Shown piece after piece: positions 8,052 to 16,758 of a stretch of DNA of 64,000 bases. The stretch's first letter is position 1. Each line of letters opens with the position of its first letter. The translations under genes were made by a program, and so were the position numbers. Source of the DNA: Lientehia hominis (GTDB lineage Bacteria; Bacillota; Clostridia; Lachnospirales; Lachnospiraceae); NCBI RefSeq assembly GCF_021044755.1, contig NZ_JAJNOR010000002.1, forward strand, positions 124,001 through 188,000, read 5' to 3'. The notes below the pieces were generated by a model, which ran no database searches, was not told where the DNA came from, and worked only from the letters and a program-made list of their open reading frames with translations.

Positions 8052-9746
8052 TTATTCTAAGCTTTCAATGCGCCTGATTCCATAGGCCATGACTCCCTTG
8101 TACAAGAGGAAGGAGATTGCCGCCAGAAGCACACATACCACAGCGGCATACGCGGTCAGAGGAAGGCTGAGGATCTTATACAGCCAGAAGATCAGCATTC
8201 CTATGCCAACTCCGGCGATCAGGTTCAGAAGCATTCCGACCATGACGTTCATGTTCTGTTTCACGGCCTGCTGTTCGCTCTCCCAGGTCAGCTTTGGATG
8301 GAACAGATCCATAAACAACTGAATCAGGCACTGAATCAGATTGGCCAGGACACTCCCTATTAAGGCAAACGGCAGTATCCATACAGGAAGCCCAAAGCAT
8401 CCCATCAGCACAAGGAGGATGATAAGGCAGTATAAGGTCGTACCGCCAACTCCGATATAAAGGCCCGAGAGCAGCTTCGCCTGAAGCTGTGTACGGAAAG
8501 ATACGGGGATTGCTTTCATAAACTGAAAATTCTTTCCCTCTCTGGATATCGCGGTACCGGCCACATAATTGAAGAGTCCCGCTCCCAGCGATACGCACAG
8601 GACGACAAACAGGACCACCGCGCTGGCTCCTGTGCTTCCCAGATCCAGTGCGGAAAGCAAACCGCCGATATCGATCCCTCCTGATTTGCTGAACTGTATT
8701 ACAAGCGGGATCAAGAAAAAGAGCGGCCATAAAAATACCAGCATCACACAATTCATAAAGTAAATGGGCGTCCGTATCAAAAGCCTCAGTTCCTTTAACA
8801 GATATGCCTGTCTCGGGCTGCGCCTCCTGTTCAGCTTATGACTTTCTCTGGAAGAAACTGCTTTTCTCCTGGCCGTTGTCTCCCGCATTCCCATGGCACC
8901 CGCAAAATACAGCCTCTCGGCTATCAGGAAGAAAACCACCAGCGCAAGAGCCGTAATCCCCAGAAATATCAGCATGGACAGGATACTTCCCTCCGCCACC
9001 CCCTTTTCCAGGAAACGAAGGGACGGAAAAATCCCGTTCATAAGCCCCATCAGGGAATTTCTTCCCTTCATCAGCATATCCATCAGCTGCTGATTTCCCA
9101 TATTACCCATACTGGAGGTGAAGCTGCTGATTCCAAACGCAAGGACAAGGCTCAGGATCACACTGATAATGCTGAGAAAATCCTTGTTCTTGGCCTTTTT
9201 AAATACTCTCATGATAATCATGGAGAGAATGGCGCTGTATACCAACGGCATAACGGGAAGCAAGATTACGGCTATGACAATGAATATCCAGAATATCGCC
9301 CCGGCTCCTGACGCAATCCCATATCCCACCAGGAACGGGCAGAGAAAATACAAGGACGTCAGGTACGTATACAGAAGCGAAACGGTAAATTTCGCTCCCA
9401 CTATCTGCCAGGGATGCAGAGGCAGATAAAGCAGCTTTTCAATATCTCCGGTCATATAAAATACGGAGATGATCATCGGAAATCCCAGCATCAGGTTCAT
9501 GATCGAGCCTGCGAAGAAAGCCAGCTCCAGCGCCACTCCTTCCTGCCCTATGGGAGCCAGAAGCCCGTACGCGCCCCCTCCCGCTTTATATAACATTCCG
9601 ATCATAGGAATCAGGCAGACGAGAAGGATGAGCCACATAACACCCTGGCTGAGATTGCGTTTTTTCTTTTTATTTTTTCCGGAAGCGGCGAATCCTCCCA
9701 GGCCGGATTTCAGCAGCTTCCCTGTCAGTATCAGATATTTACGCAT
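8052..9746 (-). CDS. ABC transporter permease (large ABC-2 type exporter)
   Basis: A 564-residue protein with about 12 hydrophobic segments. A basic N-terminus (residues 1-33, with a GKNKKKKRN stretch) is followed by two bundles of membrane helices separated by a cytoplasmic region near residues 290-320 (RETTARRKAVSSRESHKLNRR). It overlaps the upstream ATPase gene by 8 bp, so the two form one exporter. The fold resembles large ABC-2 permeases of Firmicutes. The substrate is unknown. Confidence 0.85.
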   Translation of the reverse strand: MRKYLILTGKLLKSGLGGFAASGKNKKKKRNLSQGVMWLILLVCLIPMIGMLYKAGGGAYGLLAPIGQEGVALELAFFAGSIMNLMLGFPMIISVFYMTGDIEKLLYLPLHPWQIVGAKFTVSLLYTYLTSLYFLCPFLVGYGIASGAGAIFWIFIVIAVILLPVMPLVYSAILSMIIMRVFKKAKNKDFLSIISVILSLVLAFGISSFTSSMGNMGNQQLMDMLMKGRNSLMGLMNGIFPSLRFLEKGVAEGSILSMLIFLGITALALVVFFLIAERLYFAGAMGMRETTARRKAVSSRESHKLNRRRSPRQAYLLKELRLLIRTPIYFMNCVMLVFLWPLFFLIPLVIQFSKSGGIDIGGLLSALDLGSTGASAVVLFVVLCVSLGAGLFNYVAGTAISREGKNFQFMKAIPVSFRTQLQAKLLSGLYIGVGGTTLYCLIILLVLMGCFGLPVWILPFALIGSVLANLIQCLIQLFMDLFHPKLTWESEQQAVKQNMNVMVGMLLNLIAGVGIGMLIFWLYKILSLPLTAYAAVVCVLLAAISFLLYKGVMAYGIRRIESLE

Positions 9747-10464
9747 GTTCCGTCACCGCCAGGAATATTTCCTCAAGACTCGTTCCCTCCGGATAGTCCT
9801 GTCTCAGCTGGTCCAACGTACCCTGGAATACGATCCGGCCCTTATTGATGATCACTACCTTGTCGCAGAGTTTCTCCGCCACCTCCAGAACATGAGTGGA
9901 AAACAGAACGGCACATCCGCTGTCCGCATGTTCCCGCATCATATCCTTCAGTTCAAAAGCCGCCTTCGGATCCAGTCCGGTCAGAGGCTCATCCAATATC
10001 CACAAAGACGGACTGTGAAGCAGCGCGCCCATTACCATGATCTTCTGCCTCATGCCGTGGGAATAGCTGAGAATCTTATCTCCCAGCGCGTCTGCCATCT
10101 CAAACCGCTCCGCCATCTCCTTTATCTTTTCACTTCTTCCTTCCGTGGGGACATCATAGATATCTGCCATGAAATTCAGATACTCCAGCCCCTTGAGCCG
10201 CAGGAAGCTGTCCGGATTGTCGGATACGAACCCAATCTTTTTCTTGGCCTCCACACCGTTTCTTTTTATATCGACGCCGTCCAGAGTAATGCTGCCTTCC
10301 GTCGCTTCCAAAATCCCCGTTATCATTTTAAGCGTAGTAGTCTTTCCTGCGCCGTTGGGCCCGATAAAACCAGTGATTTTTCCATCCTCCACGGAAAAGG
10401 AACAATCGTCCACCGCTTTATGCGTCCCGTTGTAAACCTTCGATACATGCTCCAGTTGAATCAT
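9739..10464 (-). CDS. ABC transporter ATP-binding protein
   Basis: A 241-residue ATPase. Walker A is GPNGAGKTTT near residues 35-44, the signature is the degenerate YSHGMRQKI, and Walker B with D-loop is LWILDEPLTGLD. It is the CcmA/NatA-like class that energises ABC-2 exporters. The 8-bp overlap with the permease downstream implies translational coupling and a joint complex at the membrane. The transported molecule is unknown. Confidence 0.95.
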   Translation of the reverse strand: MIQLEHVSKVYNGTHKAVDDCSFSVEDGKITGFIGPNGAGKTTTLKMITGILEATEGSITLDGVDIKRNGVEAKKKIGFVSDNPDSFLRLKGLEYLNFMADIYDVPTEGRSEKIKEMAERFEMADALGDKILSYSHGMRQKIMVMGALLHSPSLWILDEPLTGLDPKAAFELKDMMREHADSGCAVLFSTHVLEVAEKLCDKVVIINKGRIVFQGTLDQLRQDYPEGTSLEEIFLAVTEHA

Positions 10465-10516
10465 TCTCTTCCACCTCTTGCTGTCCCGTCCCCGGGCAGC
10501 CCTCTCCTAATCTATT

Positions 10517-11500
10517 TTAGTAAATACTTCCGCTGTTCACAATTGGCTGGGCATCTTTGTTGCCGCAGAGCACTACCAGGAGATTGCTGACCATTGCCGC
10601 TTTTCTCTCTTCGTCCAATTCCACCACATCATTTTCGTTCAGCTTCTCCAACGCCATCTCGACCATTCCCACAGCGCCCTCCACGATTTTCTGCCGTGCG
10701 GCGATGATGGCCACAGCCTGCTGTCTCTGAAGCATGGCGGATGCAATCTCCGGCGCATAGGATAAGTGGGTGATCTGCACGTCGCTGATCTCCAGTCCGG
10801 CATCCTTTACCCGTTCCTGAAGCTCGTAGCACATTTTGCCGGCGACCTCCCGTGTACTCCCGCGGAGCGTCTTTTCATCGGATTCACTGCTTCCGCTTCC
10901 GTCGTCCCCTATATCATAAGGATACAGTCGAGAAACATTCCGGATAACGGAGTCGCATTGAATAGACAGGAAGGTCTTATAATTATTGACATTGAATACT
11001 GCCTTCGTCGGATTTACCACTTTCCAGATGACCACGGCTCCTACGATCACCGGATTCCCCAGCTGATCGTTGACCTTCTGTTTTTCATTGTTCAGAGTCA
11101 TGGTCTTTAAAGAAACCTTTTTACTGAAGGAAGTGCCAATCTGAATATTGCCTCCGGCGATTGTGGTGGGAGTGGATCTTATCGACGGATTCACTCCCAT
11201 ACAAAACGGATTTACAAGATAAAATCCCTCCTGACGGATCGTGCCGTAATAAGTGCCGAACAGTACCAGCACCAGCGCCTCCTTCGGTGCCACCACCTTG
11301 AGTCCCATCACCGGAAGAGACACAGCGCAGACGAGCAGGATACCCACCGCGAGCAGAATACCGAACGCCGGCCCTTTCAAAAACAACGCGCTGCATATAA
11401 TAACAGCCGTGCCGCCGGCCAGCAAAAGGAACGCCATCAGCAGCCCAACCATGCCGCTCGCCGGAGACAGTTCCCTCTCCTTCGAAAAATCACCTTTCAT
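10517..11500 (-). CDS. SPFH/Band 7 domain membrane protein
   Basis: About 327 residues. Two N-terminal membrane segments (about residues 15-35 and 43-65) are followed by the SPFH domain (VVAPKEALVLVLFGTYYGT onward) and a C-terminal helical part with ISDVQITHLSYAPEIASAML and QRQQAVAIIAARQKI, as in stomatin/HflK-like scaffold proteins. These assemble in membrane microdomains and often guide proteases or cell-envelope complexes. GGAGG precedes a double ATG; the second (11500) has the better 6-nt spacing. It is transcribed from its own promoter and ends 53 bp before the ABC ATPase, so the three genes may be cotranscribed. Confidence 0.88.
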   Translation of the reverse strand: MKGDFSKERELSPASGMVGLLMAFLLLAGGTAVIICSALFLKGPAFGILLAVGILLVCAVSLPVMGLKVVAPKEALVLVLFGTYYGTIRQEGFYLVNPFCMGVNPSIRSTPTTIAGGNIQIGTSFSKKVSLKTMTLNNEKQKVNDQLGNPVIVGAVVIWKVVNPTKAVFNVNNYKTFLSIQCDSVIRNVSRLYPYDIGDDGSGSSESDEKTLRGSTREVAGKMCYELQERVKDAGLEISDVQITHLSYAPEIASAMLQRQQAVAIIAARQKIVEGAVGMVEMALEKLNENDVVELDEERKAAMVSNLLVVLCGNKDAQPIVNSGSIY

Positions 11501-11579
11501 CATTACCCTCCTATCCGCGCCCTTAAAGCGCTTTCAAGCCTTTTTGCTTATGAATTGATATTATTTTGATATTACTTAG

Positions 11580-11608
11580 ATACTATCACTCTAATTATAC
11601 ATTGTCAA
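11580..11608 (-). promoter_or_regulatory. sigma-A promoter of the SPFH gene
   Basis: Perfect TTGACA at 11603-11608 and TAGTAT at 11580-11585 with a 17-bp spacer, giving a leader of about 70 nt before the SPFH start. Confidence 0.8.
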
Positions 11609-11708
11609 TTACAATTCTGTTAACAATTAATGACCTACACGGAATCCCATACCCTGCCGCACAAAGTGCGCCCGTCCGGAGGGCATGAATTAAGGAGCGC
11701 CCAAGAGT

Positions 11709-12308
11709 TTACCTTTGAATACCTTTCAAACAAATTTATCTTTGCAAACCAGACGAGACAGGAGAAAGTCCGCTTCCATCCAGGCGGGTCGCTGGCAGCC
11801 GTAACCAGCATCTTTGCGGCGCTCCCCTTACGATGGAATCGGATTGTTCCTCCTGCTCCTCCTCCCGCACCGAAATAAGCTTTCGTTTGTTGTGAAAGCC
11901 ATTGAGGCGGCCACCGCGGCCTGCTGCCGTAAGGCGCGCGGGCCGTGCGGATATCCAACCCTTTTCTGGAATCTAAAAAATGAAATTTGTCCGGTACAGC
12001 GCGGCAGGCAGGGCACCGGCAGAACGATTCCGGTCCGGCCTAAAGGGGAGCGCCGCAGGGCAGCGGCCGGTGTTCCCCTGGCGGAGGAAGGCAAAAACGG
12101 AAAATCCGATTCCGTTTTTGAGCGAACAGGAGACGGGAAATCATAAAGATTTCCTGTCGACATGTGAGCGGTACTGCCAAAGCGGGGATAAAGCGGCCCC
12201 TGCATCGCCAGCGAACCGAAATCGTGACGGTCCGGAACTTCTGCCGGTATTTAACCGGAACTTGATCGGAGCTAACTATAAATGATTCCAAAAAGTATTT
12301 AGTATCAT
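11709..12308 (+). repeat. long structured intergenic repeat, copy A
   Basis: A 600-bp non-coding element largely identical to the element at 14330-15046 over its full length. It contains conserved hairpins: TTTGAA/TTCAAA near its left end; a GGCCTGC/GCGGGCC stem capped by GCC-GTAA-GGC (11918-11944); a 10-bp stem at 12092-12101/12111-12120; and a GGGAAATC/GATTTCC(T) stem near 12134-12156. The GTAA cap is a GNRA tetraloop only on the plus strand, so I place any RNA on that strand. Reading frames in the two copies are disrupted by indels. It ends TTTAGTATCAT, directly against the terminator of the neighbouring operon. Confidence 0.85.
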
Positions 12309-12350
12309 GAAAAAAGGGACAAGGCCGCCGTAGCTTCCGGCGGCCCTGTT
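12309..12350 (-). terminator. terminator of the GntR-ABC operon
   Basis: On the minus strand, a GC-rich stem CAGGGCCGCCG/CGGCGGCCTTG with a short loop, followed by CCC and a T run. It follows the permease stop and abuts the end of repeat copy A. Confidence 0.88.
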
Positions 12351-12366
12351 ATTTAAGCACAGGCTT

Positions 12367-12990
12367 CTAAAATTCTTTTTTTCCGTATATCCGCAGAGTC
12401 ACCATACAAGACAGAATCATAAATATCACTACGCATAATACTATAAGCGGAATCATCGCCAACAAATCCTGTATGGTAAAGGCCAGCTTGATCCCTGTCT
12501 TTTTAACAAGCATGGTTATCATGAAAGGAATCAGGAAGATGACCACCAGGATGATCCGACCTTTTTCCGCTCCCATTTTAAAAAGAATCGGAATAATGAG
12601 AGACAGAAAAAGGGATGCCACGCAAAACGCTATTATGGATATCCACAGTCCGTTTTCTGGCTGTACACGATTTTTCAGGTTTATGACCGTCTGGATCAGC
12701 GCCCCTCCGCCGGCCGCTGCCCCCATAGCAATCAGAGACAGGATATATTTGCTGAGGACAACCTGTGCCCTTGATACAGGCAGAACGTTCACATAACTGT
12801 TCCAGCCACTCTTTTCCTCATAAGAAAAGGAGTAGATCACCAGCATGGCGCTGAAAAAGACCGCAAATATCTGAACTCCAGCCAATCCTTTTCCAAATAT
12901 CCCAAGGGCATAATACAATATCAAAATTCCAAAATACAGCGCCATGACCTTCCGCATGGTCAAAAAATCATTTAATAAAAGTCCTTTCAT
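12367..12990 (-). CDS. ABC-2 transporter permease
   Basis: A 207-residue, six-helix membrane protein starting MKGLLLNDFLTMRKV, typical of the short ABC2_membrane_5 permeases paired with YtrA-type regulators. The open frame extends 20 codons upstream into the ATPase gene, but the start at 12990 gives the family N-terminus and a spacing of 4 bp from the ATPase stop. Together with the ATPase and the GntR gene it forms a GntR-ATPase-permease operon, an arrangement often linked to cell-envelope stress or antibiotic response. The substrate is unknown. Confidence 0.88.
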   Translation of the reverse strand: MKGLLLNDFLTMRKVMALYFGILILYYALGIFGKGLAGVQIFAVFFSAMLVIYSFSYEEKSGWNSYVNVLPVSRAQVVLSKYILSLIAMGAAAGGGALIQTVINLKNRVQPENGLWISIIAFCVASLFLSLIIPILFKMGAEKGRIILVVIFLIPFMITMLVKKTGIKLAFTIQDLLAMIPLIVLCVVIFMILSCMVTLRIYGKKEF

Positions 12991-12994
12991 AATA

Positions 12995-13837
12995 TTATTC
13001 CTCCCTGCTGTAATAGAGCATGATGTCTTCCAGATTCGCGGGGTCCACATGCATTCCGCCCGGTATTTTTTTTCTTTTCACCAAAGCTTCCACACCAAAA
13101 GCGCTTTCCCGCACGCCCGCTACGGCGCTTTTACCCAATTCTTCAAGCTCCCGTCTGGAACAGTGCAGTATCCCGTAGCCCTCCAGAAGCGCATCCTTTT
13201 CTTCTGAAAACAATATTTTCCCTTTGTGAATAAATGTGATATAATCACATATTTTTTCCAGATCACTTATGATATGGGAAGAAATAAAAATGCTGTGTTC
13301 CTCATCCTGAATAAAGTCCTGGAAAGTCTCCAGAAGCTCCTCTCTTGCCACCGGGTCCAGCCCGCTGGTCGCCTCATCCAGAATCAAAATTCTGGTATCA
13401 TGGGAGAGTGCCACCGCCATGGACAGTTTCATTTTCATGCCCCTGGAATACTCCTTGACTTTTTTCATCGAATCTATGCGGTACTTCCGGAGCAGTTCTT
13501 CATATTTTTCCTGATCCCAGCTTGCATAAAACCCTCTCATGATCTTTCCCACATGCTTTGCCGTGAGCTCTTCGGAAAAACAGCATGTGTCCATGACCAC
13601 GCCTATGGAGTCCTTCAGTGCTCTCGGCATATTCTGGCTTTCCTGGCCTAGTACCTGGATTCTTCCTCCATCCCGTTTAATCAGATCCAGAATTAGTTTA
13701 ATCGTGGTCGTCTTACCTGCCCCATTCTCTCCGATGAATCCCATGATACACCCTGAAGGCAGAGTAATGTTCACATCCTCCAGCTTAAAACCATTATATT
13801 GTTTCGATACCTGTTCTAATTTCAATGCATCCCGCAT
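12995..13837 (-). CDS. ABC transporter ATP-binding protein
   Basis: About 280 residues. Walker A GENGAGKTTT is near residues 35-45, the signature is YSRGMKMKLS, and Walker B is ILILDEATSGLD. The C-terminal accessory part after about residue 210 is typical of ABC-2 exporters regulated by YtrA-type proteins. Two ATGs lie two codons apart; the second has GGAG seven nt upstream and is preferred. It is the energising subunit for the adjacent permease. Confidence 0.94.
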   Translation of the reverse strand: MRDALKLEQVSKQYNGFKLEDVNITLPSGCIMGFIGENGAGKTTTIKLILDLIKRDGGRIQVLGQESQNMPRALKDSIGVVMDTCCFSEELTAKHVGKIMRGFYASWDQEKYEELLRKYRIDSMKKVKEYSRGMKMKLSMAVALSHDTRILILDEATSGLDPVAREELLETFQDFIQDEEHSIFISSHIISDLEKICDYITFIHKGKILFSEEKDALLEGYGILHCSRRELEELGKSAVAGVRESAFGVEALVKRKKIPGGMHVDPANLEDIMLYYSREE

Positions 13838-13859
13838 AATCATTCTCCTCTTTTCCTGC

Positions 13860-14231
13860 CTACTCTTCCATCATCAGCCGGAGCATCTCCGCCAGCTCTC
13901 TGCCGGTCAGTCCGCAGTCCTTAGATGCCCTCACCGCTTTCTCAAGATATTCTTCCACTTCCCGCAGCTTCTGTTCCTTGATGAATTCTCTGTTCGGCGC
14001 GGCCACGAAGCTGCCTTTCCCAGTATAGGACACGATGAATCCTTCCCGCTCCAGCTCCTCATACGCCCGCTTCGTGGTAATCACACTGATGCGGAGCTCC
14101 TTCGCCAAAAGTCTCATAGAAGGAAGCGGATCTCCTTCCTTCAGCTCTCCGGCTATTATCTGCGCCTTGATCTGCGTCACGATCTGATTATAAATCGGTT
14201 CGCCGCTGGCATTGCTTATGTAAATGTTCAT
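13860..14231 (-). CDS. GntR family (YtrA subfamily) regulator
   Basis: A 123-residue short GntR protein. The winged helix-turn-helix covers residues 1-75 (EPIYNQIVTQIKAQI, LPSMRLLAKELRISVITTKRAYEELEREGF), followed by a short helical dimerisation tail, as in YtrA rather than FadR/HutC regulators. The start at 14231 with GGGAG eight nt upstream is preferred over an ATG eight codons earlier. It heads the operon and its promoter overlaps a dyad, so autorepression is likely. Confidence 0.92.
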   Translation of the reverse strand: MNIYISNASGEPIYNQIVTQIKAQIIAGELKEGDPLPSMRLLAKELRISVITTKRAYEELEREGFIVSYTGKGSFVAAPNREFIKEQKLREVEEYLEKAVRASKDCGLTGRELAEMLRLMMEE

Positions 14232-14253
14232 ATGATTTCTCCCATGGGCTTGC

Positions 14254-14300
14254 AATATTGTGTATATATAATATATACAATATTCACATTATAATGTCAA
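14254..14300 (-). promoter_or_regulatory. promoter and candidate GntR operator
   Basis: Perfect TTGACA at 14295-14300 and TATATA at 14272-14277 with a 17-bp spacer. A dyad with arms AATATTGT and ACAATATT spans 14254-14284 and covers the -10 and start region, as expected for autorepression by the YtrA-like protein encoded first in the operon. Confidence 0.75.
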
Positions 14301-14329
14301 TAGGTTTTTACTAGTATCTTTTGGAAAGT

Positions 14330-15046
14330 ATACCTTTGAATATCTTTCAAACAAACTTATCTTTGCAAATCAGAGGGGACAGAAGGAAGTCCGCTTCCAT
14401 CCAGACGGCTCGCTGGCAGCCGTAACCAGCATCTTTACGGCCTCCGGTCGGTCCTTTCCAACTGACATGGATAAATCGATATTTTTCCATGTCAGATTCC
14501 AACAAAAATCCGCATGATATGCGATTTTTGCCTCCCTTCGGCCGCGAAGATCCTGCCAACGCCTTTGCGGCGCTCCCCTTACGATGGAATCGGATTCTTC
14601 CTCCTGCTCCGCTTCCCGCACCGAAATAAGCTTTTATTTGTTGTGAAAGCCATTGGGGCGGCCACGGAGGCCCGCTGCCGTAAGGCGTGCGGGCCCTATG
14701 GATATCCAATCTTTTTTGGAATCAGGAAAATGGAGAACATTCATAATGGTGTGGCAGACAGGAAACCGGCAGAAAGATTCCGGGCCGGCCTAAAGGTGAG
14801 CGCCGCAGGGCAGCGGCCGGTGTTCCCCAGGCGGAGGAAGGCAGAAACGGAAATACCGATTCCGTTTCTGAGAGAACAGGAGACGGGAAATCATAAAGAT
14901 TTCCTGTCGACATGTGAACGATACTGCCGGAGCGGGGATAAAGCGGCACCTGCATCGCCAGCGAACCGAAATCGTGACGGCTCGGAACTTCTGCCGATTT
15001 CCTGACTAGGACTAATAGAATGATTCCAAAAAGTATTTAGTATCAT
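14330..15046 (+). repeat. long structured intergenic repeat, copy B
   Basis: A 717-bp relative of 11709-12308, same orientation. The stem at 14842-14851/14861-14870 differs from copy A by an A-U to G-C change on both sides, a compensatory substitution. It carries an extra arm of about 130 bp (14442-14571) between near-identical CTTTRCGGC sequences. Its outer edges (14310-14326 and 15024-15041) form an imperfect inverted repeat, ACTA...TTTTGGAA. The short open frames on either strand are not conserved between copies. It lies between the GntR and MATE genes, both transcribed on the minus strand. Confidence 0.85.
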
Positions 15047-15090
15047 ACCCTTGGGCATGTATTTAGGGGTGCCCTTGGGTTTACCTTGGA
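15047..15090 (+). repeat. partial third copy of the repeat's left junction
   Basis: GGGCATGtatttaGGGGTGCCC then GTTTACCTT resembles the left border of copy A (11681-11717: GGGCATGaattaAGGaGCGCCC, GTTTACCTT). Only this junction piece is present after copy B, followed at once by the MATE terminator, so it may be a truncated third copy. Confidence 0.5.
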
Positions 15091-15103
15091 CGCACTTTCC
15101 TAT

Positions 15104-15132
15104 AAAAAAAGTCCGGCGGACCACCGCCAGAC
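15104..15132 (-). terminator. terminator of the MATE gene at 15151
   Basis: On the minus strand, AGTCTGGCGG-TGGT-CCGCCGGACT followed by seven T. A strong intrinsic terminator just after the stop codon. Confidence 0.92.
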
Positions 15133-15150
15133 TTCCTCTCTTCTATTCTT

Positions 15151-16530
15151 TTATTCGATTCTTTCTCTTCTGCTTTGGGCCTGCAGCAGTCCTTTCATAT
15201 ATCTGCTGAAGCAAATATACGTGACAACGACTGTGATGATATTGGACACTGGTTCTGCCAGGAATACACCGTACGCTCCCATAAAATATGGAAACAAGAG
15301 CACCAGCGGAACCATTACGAATACTTTCCTCATCAGAGCAAAGATCAGGGAAAGCTTCGCATTTCCCATGGCCACGAACATATGCTGATTCACCATCTGC
15401 ATTCCAAGCACAAAGTTAAAGCAGAAGGCAATCCTTATGGATGACGTACAAGTATCGAGCAAAGCGGCGTCCGTCGTGAACAGACCCGCTACCGGTTTTG
15501 GAAACATCATAAAAAACGCCCACATGGCGGTCGCACAGACCATGGAACAGATTCTGGCATAGTGGACCGTTTTCTTCAGTCTGCCGTAATCCCCGGCCCC
15601 AAAGCAATAGCCCACGATAGGCTGTGTTCCCTGGGTGATGCCCTTCAAGGGCATAAAGAATATCTGATACATACTGTAAATGATGGTCAGGCATCCAATA
15701 TACATATCACCTGTGGCAATATCCACACACCATTTTCTCAAAAGCAGGTTCATGAGAATCTGAACCAGGCTGTCATTTGCCAAAAACGCAAAATTTGACA
15801 CTCCAAGAGCACATATCTTTTTCACATTGTGCCATTTTACCGCCATATCCTGCAGGCGGATACGGATAATAATCTTCTTAGAAAAAAGGAGTAAGATAAG
15901 GACCCAGACTGCCGATACCAGCTGCGCGATGACAGTTGCGATCGCCGCTCCCGCGATTCCCATGTGAAACGTATAGATAAAGACAGGGTCCAGTATCAGA
16001 TTGAGGACTGCGCCGATCACTACAGTCAGAGTCCCCAATGTAGTGTATCCCTGGGCATTCAGGAAAGAATTCATCCCCATGCTTATCATGACCGGAATCG
16101 TCCCCAGCACATATATACGCAGGTAGGACGCAGCATAGGGAAGTGCTCCTTCACTGGCGCCAAATATCCGGAGTATCGGATCGCAGAAAAAATAAAAAAA
16201 GATGGTCAGCAGCACTCCCAGCACCAGCAGCATGGAAAAGGAATTTCCCTGCAGCGCCGCCGCCCCTTTATGGTCCTTCTCTCCAAGCCTGATGGAGAGC
16301 AGAGGAGCTCCGCCCATCCCGACCAGACAGCTGAATGCCGTAATGATCAGTATGATGGGAAGGGTCAGCCCCAGGCCCGTCAAAGCGATGGTCCCAACGC
16401 CTTCCATATGCCCGATATAGATTCGGTCTACCATGCTGTAAAGAGCATTCACGACTTGCGCGATCGTGCTCGGTATTGCCAATTTAAGAAGCAGCGGCAA
16501 TATCTTTCCCTTTGCCAGCTGCTCTTCCAT
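15151..16530 (-). CDS. MATE family efflux transporter
   Basis: A 459-residue, roughly 12-helix membrane protein of the MATE superfamily (LAKGKILPLLLKLAIPSTIAQ start, ALYSMVDRIYIGH motif, FGAGDYGRLK in the second half). GGGAG five nt before the ATG at 16530 favours it over an ATG five codons earlier. It is expected to export cationic drugs or metabolites. It is monocistronic with its own terminator, and is the second of three MATE genes in the first 28 kb. The substrate is unknown. Confidence 0.9.
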   Translation of the reverse strand: MEEQLAKGKILPLLLKLAIPSTIAQVVNALYSMVDRIYIGHMEGVGTIALTGLGLTLPIILIITAFSCLVGMGGAPLLSIRLGEKDHKGAAALQGNSFSMLLVLGVLLTIFFYFFCDPILRIFGASEGALPYAASYLRIYVLGTIPVMISMGMNSFLNAQGYTTLGTLTVVIGAVLNLILDPVFIYTFHMGIAGAAIATVIAQLVSAVWVLILLLFSKKIIIRIRLQDMAVKWHNVKKICALGVSNFAFLANDSLVQILMNLLLRKWCVDIATGDMYIGCLTIIYSMYQIFFMPLKGITQGTQPIVGYCFGAGDYGRLKKTVHYARICSMVCATAMWAFFMMFPKPVAGLFTTDAALLDTCTSSIRIAFCFNFVLGMQMVNQHMFVAMGNAKLSLIFALMRKVFVMVPLVLLFPYFMGAYGVFLAEPVSNIITVVVTYICFSRYMKGLLQAQSRRERIE

Positions 16531-16758
16531 TCCTGCTCCCTTCATGCCGCTTTACCTCTTTTCATCTGTACGAAGATTCTTAGTCTCTTATCCGATCAGC
16601 TTTCATTCAGCTGAAAACTGCTTGTTCGTTTCAGGCAAACTAATCATATCACATATTGTACATAACGAAAAGAATATTTTAATTCCTCTATATAAATAGC
16701 ACAAATTTTGTCATATCTGGTCATATCAGTATATAAAAAACACAATTAAAAAGTGTCC

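Noticed and set aside
11761..11785. GGAGAAAGTCCGC near the repeat's left end resembles the start of RNase P RNA
   Set aside because: The other universally conserved RNase P regions are missing and two copies would be unusual.
11635..11958. Open frame of about 107 codons on the minus strand in repeat copy A, with a counterpart at 14347-14709
   Set aside because: The two products share only their first part and diverge through indels and frame changes, there is no ribosome site, and the similarity follows RNA stems rather than codons. I treat them as spurious frames of the repeat.
11500..15150. Group II intron or IS element as explanation of the repeats
   Set aside because: No domain V-like hairpin, no reverse transcriptase or transposase fragment, and no clear target duplication was seen.
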